Part shown: positions 10,661-14,501 of the stretch, in pieces
How the letters are laid out: each line of letters begins with the position of its first letter
How positions within the stretch are numbered: position 1 is the stretch's first letter
The notes under the pieces: model-generated
Databases searched by the model: none
The model's input: only the letters and a program-made list of their open reading frames with translations
What the model was told of the DNA's origin: nothing
Source of the DNA: an uncultured Clostridia bacterium
GTDB taxonomy: Bacteria > Bacillota > Clostridia > Christensenellales > UBA1242
Direction of reading: 5' to 3'
Length of the DNA stretch: 14,501 nt
NCBI GenBank assembly: GCA_947626175.1
Contig: CANQRE010000021.1
Location: 1-14,501 of the forward strand
Made by a program: the position numbers and the translations under genes

Positions 10661-12619
10661 TTAAACAAGTTGCGATGGGTGTTTTTTGAAGAAATCTTCC
10701 TTTTCTTCCAAAAACTTGATTGAATCGTCTTTTTTAAATTTTGAATATTCGTCAAAAGCGTAAGTCCAATCAAAAGTTCGCTCATCAAAGCCCAAATACT
10801 CTCTAACCTTTTCCGTTCCTTTTGGAGAAAATGGGTGAAGCATAAGGTTTGCGGCTTTGATCATTTGCAAAGTGTCCACCGTGAGCGTTTTAAGCTCTTC
10901 TTCGCTCATGTCGCTTGGCTTGTTCGCCCACATCTTGTTTATGTTTCGCACAAAAACGTCAACAACATTGACAACTTGATGGAACTTTTTTTCATACATA
11001 AATCTTTCATAGTTTAAAAGCGCTTTTTCACATTCTTCCATCACAGAAGGCGAAACAGGTTTTTTGCTTATTCTTCCATCAAAGTTCTTTTGCGTTGAGT
11101 AAAACAGCGTTCTAAGCACGCGATTGTAAACATTCGTCAGCAAATTGCCTTCTTTGAGCACTGGGTCTTGGTCTTCTGGCTTGGCATCTGGATTGAATGG
11201 CTTTGGCATAAAATTGACGTTGTTGTTGGTTAAATTCATGCCCATAAAGTGCATTCTGAGTTGTTCAGGAGTGTAATAACTCAAAAATTCGTTTGCCATT
11301 GGCGGTTTCACCGCGCCTGATGAGCTTGCCTTTTTGTTCAAGAACAAAAGGTGTTTTATCGCCACAAGATTTGTCAGCTGCAACTGTCCATCTTTTGGCG
11401 GGAAAACAGGATTTTTGCCCTGCATATACAGCCACATTGCTTGTTGAATTGGACCATAGAAAGAAATGTTGTCCTCGCCCATGATTTGATACACTGCCGA
11501 ATCTGTGCTTGCCCAATATTTTTTCCATTCGTCTTCTGGCTTGCCCTGGCTAAGTAGATAAGCCTTGGTGAGTGAAATTGGTGCCCACAAACTCTCTGGC
11601 CAACAATAGAATGTTTGACCTTTAAGCCCGTCAACAGTCCGGCAAGGCACTCCCCATTCAATATTTCCTGTCAATCTTGCAGGCACAAGTGTTTTGCCTG
11701 TTCTGTATCGAATCAAATTTTGCGCCAAAATTTTGCACGCTTTTTCTCTGTCTGAAAGCTTGTCAAAAATCAGCGTAACGCTTGGGGCGTTTTTGTCCAC
11801 AAACTCATATTTTGGCAAGTTTAACTCTGCAAGCTTGTCCGCATATTCCCTTTTGACATATATCTCTGGCTTTTTGAGAAATTCCTTTATCTCTTTCACC
11901 ATAAAAGATGGAGTGTCGGGCTTTTTTTCTATGCTTTCAATCCACTCCTTGACTTTGTCAGTGCATTTATCCAGGTCAAAAAACCAATTTTCAACTTCAA
12001 TGAGCTGTGGCTTTTCGCCCGTGAGTGCGCTCACTGGGTCAATAAGGTCTTGCGGAAGATATTGATGTCCAAGGTCGCATTCGTCCGCATAGCCCTTTTC
12101 GCTTTGGCAGCCTTCAATTGGGCATTTGCCGACAACCTGTCTGCCATTTAAAAGCACGCCCGCTTTTGGATCAAAAAACTGCAAAGACGTGTGTTTGGAA
12201 ACCATGCCAGTTTTATATAAATTTGTGAAAAAATAATCGCTCATCTGCTCGTGGATCGATTTCATAGGCTCAAGTGCAGATGCGCCAAACAAGTTGTGCT
12301 CAATTTCAAAGTTTTCAAAAGTTGCCTTTTGTTTTTTGTGATTTTCGGCAACAAATTCTGCAACATTTTTTGCCTTTGTTTTTCCTTCAGCTTGAAGTTT
12401 GCGGAAAGTTTCGGTTGCGGTTGAGCCATAACAATCAGTGGCGGAAACAAACACAACGTTTTCCTTCCCAATTCTGTCGCGCAAAAATCTTGCAAAAGTG
12501 TCCGCTCGAAACATGAGTGCAACATGAGCAAAGTGAAGCTCTTTGTTGCCATATGGCATGCCGCCGGTGACAACTGCGCGCTTTGGGAATATAGGTCTTG
12601 GTCTAACAAATTCTGGCAT
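10661..12619 (-). CDS. metG: Methionyl-tRNA synthetase-like class I aminoacyl-tRNA synthetase, divergent
   Basis: A 652-residue class I synthetase with MetRS order: GGMPYGNKELHFAHV (19-33), a zinc knuckle with C166, C171, C181 and H185, the core GNIEWGVPCR and YCWPESLWAPISLT (318-351), IMGEDNISFYGP (379-390), KKASSSGAV in the KMSKS place (429-437), and an alpha-helical anticodon-binding domain (about 480-620). It would charge tRNA-Met. Unusual points: the HIGH motif reads HFAH, with Ala for the near-invariant Gly; KMSKS is reduced to KASSS; the usual TDEHG segment reads TDCYG. The C-terminal tRNA-binding (EMAP-like) domain is absent, as in some MetRS. I start at the ATG at 12619 (AAGGAG 7-8 nt upstream) rather than the in-frame GTG at 12640, which lies at the predicted transcription start. 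It may be the sole MetRS or a divergent paralogue. Confidence 0.8.
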   Translation of the reverse strand: MPEFVRPRPIFPKRAVVTGGMPYGNKELHFAHVALMFRADTFARFLRDRIGKENVVFVSATDCYGSTATETFRKLQAEGKTKAKNVAEFVAENHKKQKATFENFEIEHNLFGASALEPMKSIHEQMSDYFFTNLYKTGMVSKHTSLQFFDPKAGVLLNGRQVVGKCPIEGCQSEKGYADECDLGHQYLPQDLIDPVSALTGEKPQLIEVENWFFDLDKCTDKVKEWIESIEKKPDTPSFMVKEIKEFLKKPEIYVKREYADKLAELNLPKYEFVDKNAPSVTLIFDKLSDREKACKILAQNLIRYRTGKTLVPARLTGNIEWGVPCRTVDGLKGQTFYCWPESLWAPISLTKAYLLSQGKPEDEWKKYWASTDSAVYQIMGEDNISFYGPIQQAMWLYMQGKNPVFPPKDGQLQLTNLVAIKHLLFLNKKASSSGAVKPPMANEFLSYYTPEQLRMHFMGMNLTNNNVNFMPKPFNPDAKPEDQDPVLKEGNLLTNVYNRVLRTLFYSTQKNFDGRISKKPVSPSVMEECEKALLNYERFMYEKKFHQVVNVVDVFVRNINKMWANKPSDMSEEELKTLTVDTLQMIKAANLMLHPFSPKGTEKVREYLGFDERTFDWTYAFDEYSKFKKDDSIKFLEEKEDFFKKHPSQLV

Positions 12620-12646
12620 AAATTTCTCCTTAAAAATCACTCAAAT

Positions 12647-12675
12647 ATTTTACCCGCTCACAAGCAAATTGTCAA
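12647..12675 (-). promoter_or_regulatory. Sigma-A promoter of the MetRS-like gene
   Basis: TTGACA (12675-12670), 17-nt spacer, TAAAAT (12652-12647) on the minus strand. The -35 box abuts the gyrA terminator. The expected start is near 12640, giving a leader of about 20 nt with the AAGGAG site. No T-box leader fits in this space. Confidence 0.85.
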
Positions 12676-12707
12676 CAAAAAAGGCGGCGCTGCCACCTTT
12701 TTTTGTT
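12674..12707 (-). terminator. Terminator of gyrA
   Basis: On the minus strand an A-run plus GGTGGC pairs with GCCGCC plus a T-run around the 3-nt loop AGC (one G-T wobble), followed by six T. It begins at the gyrA stop codon. Confidence 0.9.
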
Positions 12708-14501
12708 ATTCTTCAGTTTCTTCAAGCATCATTTCTTTGTCGATGTCATTTTCTTCGATTTCTTCTTCGCCTTCAGCTTGGGCCGACTGATCTTCTTCAT
12801 CCTTTGCTGCAAGAGCCACACTCACGATTTTTGCTCCGCCTTTCAGGCGCATAACTTTCACGCCTTGGCTTACACGCGAGAATTGACTGATGGAATCAAC
12901 TGGCGTTCTGATGATGACTCCGTTGTCGGCGATCATCAAAATGTCTTCATCCCCGCTCGTTTGCTTTAATGCCACAAGTTTGCCTGTTTTTTCGTTAAAC
13001 GAACCCGCTTTGATTCCCATTCCAGCACGACCCTGCAAACGATAATCATCCACGCTGGAGCGTTTGCCAAATCCGTTTTCGGTGATTGTGACAATTTGCG
13101 AGCCTTCGCGAACGATTGTCATGTCAATGATCTTGTCACCTTCGGCAAGGGACATAGACTTGACTCCTTGCGATCCGCGGCCTGTTGCTCGAACGTCCTT
13201 TTCAGAAAAACGAATACATTTGCCAAAGCTTGAAGCAATCAAAATTTCACTTTCGCCATTTGTCATTTCTGTGCCAATAAGTCTGTCGCCATCAACAAGA
13301 GTGATTGCAATTTTTCCGTTTTTGTTGATGCGTTCAAATTCTTTAAGATTTGTTTTTTTGATAAGGCCATTTTGCGTTGCCATGATGAGATTGCCTTCAG
13401 CTTTTTCGCCACGTGGGATGATTGTTGTCACTTTTTCATCGCCGTCAAGTGCAATAAGGTTGACAATGCTCCTACCCTTTGCTGTTCGCTGCGCTTCTGG
13501 CACTTCATATGCCTTTATCGCATAAACTTTGCCCTTTGTGGTGAAGAACAAAAGGTCATCGTGAGAAGAAGTGATAAACATTTGCTCAACATAATCTTCG
13601 TCTTTTGTCTTGTGTGCAGTGATTCCAACTCCGCCACGTTTTTGAGCTTTATATTCGCTTGTTGACATGCGTTTGATGTAGCCCATATGCGTCATCGAAA
13701 TGACAACGTCTTCTTTTTCAATAAGGTCGGCAATATCAATTCCGCCCATATCCATGCTGATTTCAGTTTTTCTTGGTTCTGCAAAATCAGCTTTGATTTG
13801 TTCAAGGTTGTCACGAATAATTTTTTTGATCCTTTCAGGCTTTGCCAAAATATCTTCAAAATCGGCAATTCTTTCTTCAAGGTCCTTGAGTTCTTCGTTA
13901 AGTTTTTCAACTTCAAGGCTTGTCAAGCGAGAAAGTTTCATTTCCAAAATTGCATTTGCTTGAATTTCATCAAGTTCAAAGTTTTGAGTGAGCTTTTCCA
14001 TTGCGTCTTGCTTGTCGTCAGAGCCTTTGATTATTGCAATCACTTCGTCTATATTGGCAAGTGCTGTGACAAGACCTTTGACAATATGTTCACGCTCTTT
14101 TGCCCTTGCAAGGTCAAACTTTGTTTTTCTTGTGAGAACTTCAATTTGATGAGCGAGATAATATTCAAGCACTTCTTTCAAATTCAAAATTCTTGGAGTT
14201 CCTTCAACAAGCGCAAGCATGATTATTCCGCCGCTTTGTTGCAAAAGAGTGTGTTTGTAAAGCATATTCAAAACAACTTGGGCATTGGCGTCTTTTTTGA
14301 TGTCGATGACAATTCGCATTCCCGAGCGGTCAGATTCTTCCTTTATGTCGCTTATGCCTTCAATGCGCTTTGCTTTGACATAATCGGCAACTTGAATGAT
14401 AAATTTTGCCTTGTTGACCTGATAGGGAAGCTCGGTGATGACAATTCGTTGTTTTCCACTTGCAAGCTCTTCAATTTCTGCCCTGCCGCGCAAAACAATT
14501 C
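12706..14501 (-). CDS. gyrA: DNA gyrase subunit A, C-terminal part (5' end beyond window)
   Basis: 598 codons are visible and the frame is open past the right edge; the catalytic Tyr and N-terminal WHD lie outside. Visible are the tower/coiled-coil domain (ITELPYQVNKAKFI, GTPRILNLKEVLEYYLAHQI, AILEMKLSRLTSLEVEKLNEE) and the six-bladed C-terminal beta-pinwheel with repeats such as MTHMGYIKRM, FFTTKGKVYAI, MATQNGLIKKT, IRFSEKDVRATGRGSQGV and IADNGVIIRT. The GyrA box is AQKRGGVG at about 283-290 of the visible part (canonical QRRGGxG), which separates GyrA from ParC. A Glu/Asp-rich tail ends the protein, as in many GyrA. Gyrase introduces negative supercoils using ATP with GyrB. It is followed by its own terminator and then the MetRS-like gene. 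Confidence 0.96.
   Translation of the reverse strand, partial: IVLRGRAEIEELASGKQRIVITELPYQVNKAKFIIQVADYVKAKRIEGISDIKEESDRSGMRIVIDIKKDANAQVVLNMLYKHTLLQQSGGIIMLALVEGTPRILNLKEVLEYYLAHQIEVLTRKTKFDLARAKEREHIVKGLVTALANIDEVIAIIKGSDDKQDAMEKLTQNFELDEIQANAILEMKLSRLTSLEVEKLNEELKDLEERIADFEDILAKPERIKKIIRDNLEQIKADFAEPRKTEISMDMGGIDIADLIEKEDVVISMTHMGYIKRMSTSEYKAQKRGGVGITAHKTKDEDYVEQMFITSSHDDLLFFTTKGKVYAIKAYEVPEAQRTAKGRSIVNLIALDGDEKVTTIIPRGEKAEGNLIMATQNGLIKKTNLKEFERINKNGKIAITLVDGDRLIGTEMTNGESEILIASSFGKCIRFSEKDVRATGRGSQGVKSMSLAEGDKIIDMTIVREGSQIVTITENGFGKRSSVDDYRLQGRAGMGIKAGSFNEKTGKLVALKQTSGDEDILMIADNGVIIRTPVDSISQFSRVSQGVKVMRLKGGAKIVSVALAAKDEEDQSAQAEGEEEIEENDIDKEMMLEETEE

Noticed and set aside
12620..12640. GTG start for the MetRS-like protein at the predicted transcription start
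   Set aside because: The ATG at 12619 has a proper AAGGAG site and gives a MetRS-like N terminus; the GTG position is probably coincidental.
12620..12705. T-box riboswitch upstream of the MetRS-like gene
   Set aside because: Only about 20 nt lie between the predicted transcription start and the ATG, too short for a T-box leader.
13064..13525. 153-codon + strand frame opposite gyrA, and similar long frames opposite ychF and metG
   Set aside because: These are antisense shadows of clearly identified genes, with low-complexity Ser/Leu/Phe composition and no ribosome sites.

Overview
The window looks like a low-G+C Firmicute chromosome, most likely from the class Clostridia. This is inferred from the SigH-type sigma factor in a conserved Mini-RNase III / RlmB / SigH gene order, the low G+C, Shine-Dalgarno sites of the AGGAG type and sigma-A style promoters. 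I cannot place it to genus. Several core proteins (the MetRS-like enzyme, the 384-residue sigma-like protein) are divergent, which fits a poorly studied gut lineage better than a model Clostridium or Bacillus.

Left core block (1-3310, + strand). The tail of an unidentified gene is followed by a tightly packed RNA/translation operon: ychF, mrnC, rlmB and sigH. rlmB and sigH overlap by 4 nt, and a hairpin terminator follows sigH. An AT-rich gap then leads to a clear promoter and an initiator tRNA-fMet gene with its own terminator.

Middle accessory block (about 3300-9200). It is more AT-rich. Next to the tRNA lies a 170-nt imperfect foldback (3320-3489). Then come a large serine recombinase (minus), a 39-codon gene just upstream of it, and roughly 650 nt dense with inverted and phased repeats. 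A 581-residue protein follows with its own strong promoter: a PD-(D/E)XK/Vsr-like nuclease core between three and two tryptophan-rich zinc modules, with a helicase-associated domain at the C terminus. A bidirectional terminator separates it from a convergent two-gene operon (a zinc-ribbon/glycine-zipper protein and a membrane-anchored DUF4352-type protein). That operon diverges from a 70-residue XRE repressor gene. A perfect 16-bp palindrome fills the spacer of the operon's consensus promoter, so the three genes probably form one repressor-controlled switch. I read the block as an integrated element brought in by the recombinase. No attachment-site duplication was found, so its ends are open.

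Right core block (9400-14501, minus strand). A sigma-70-like protein with an unexplained 180-residue C-terminal extension is bracketed by two near-identical terminator hairpins and read from a consensus promoter that appears to give a leaderless message. Next are a divergent methionyl-tRNA-synthetase-like gene and the C-terminal two thirds of gyrA, which runs off the right edge.

The best candidates for something undescribed are the zinc-module nuclease with its repeat-rich upstream DNA, the 3320-3489 foldback, the XRE-controlled membrane operon, and the sigma factor with the extra domain.
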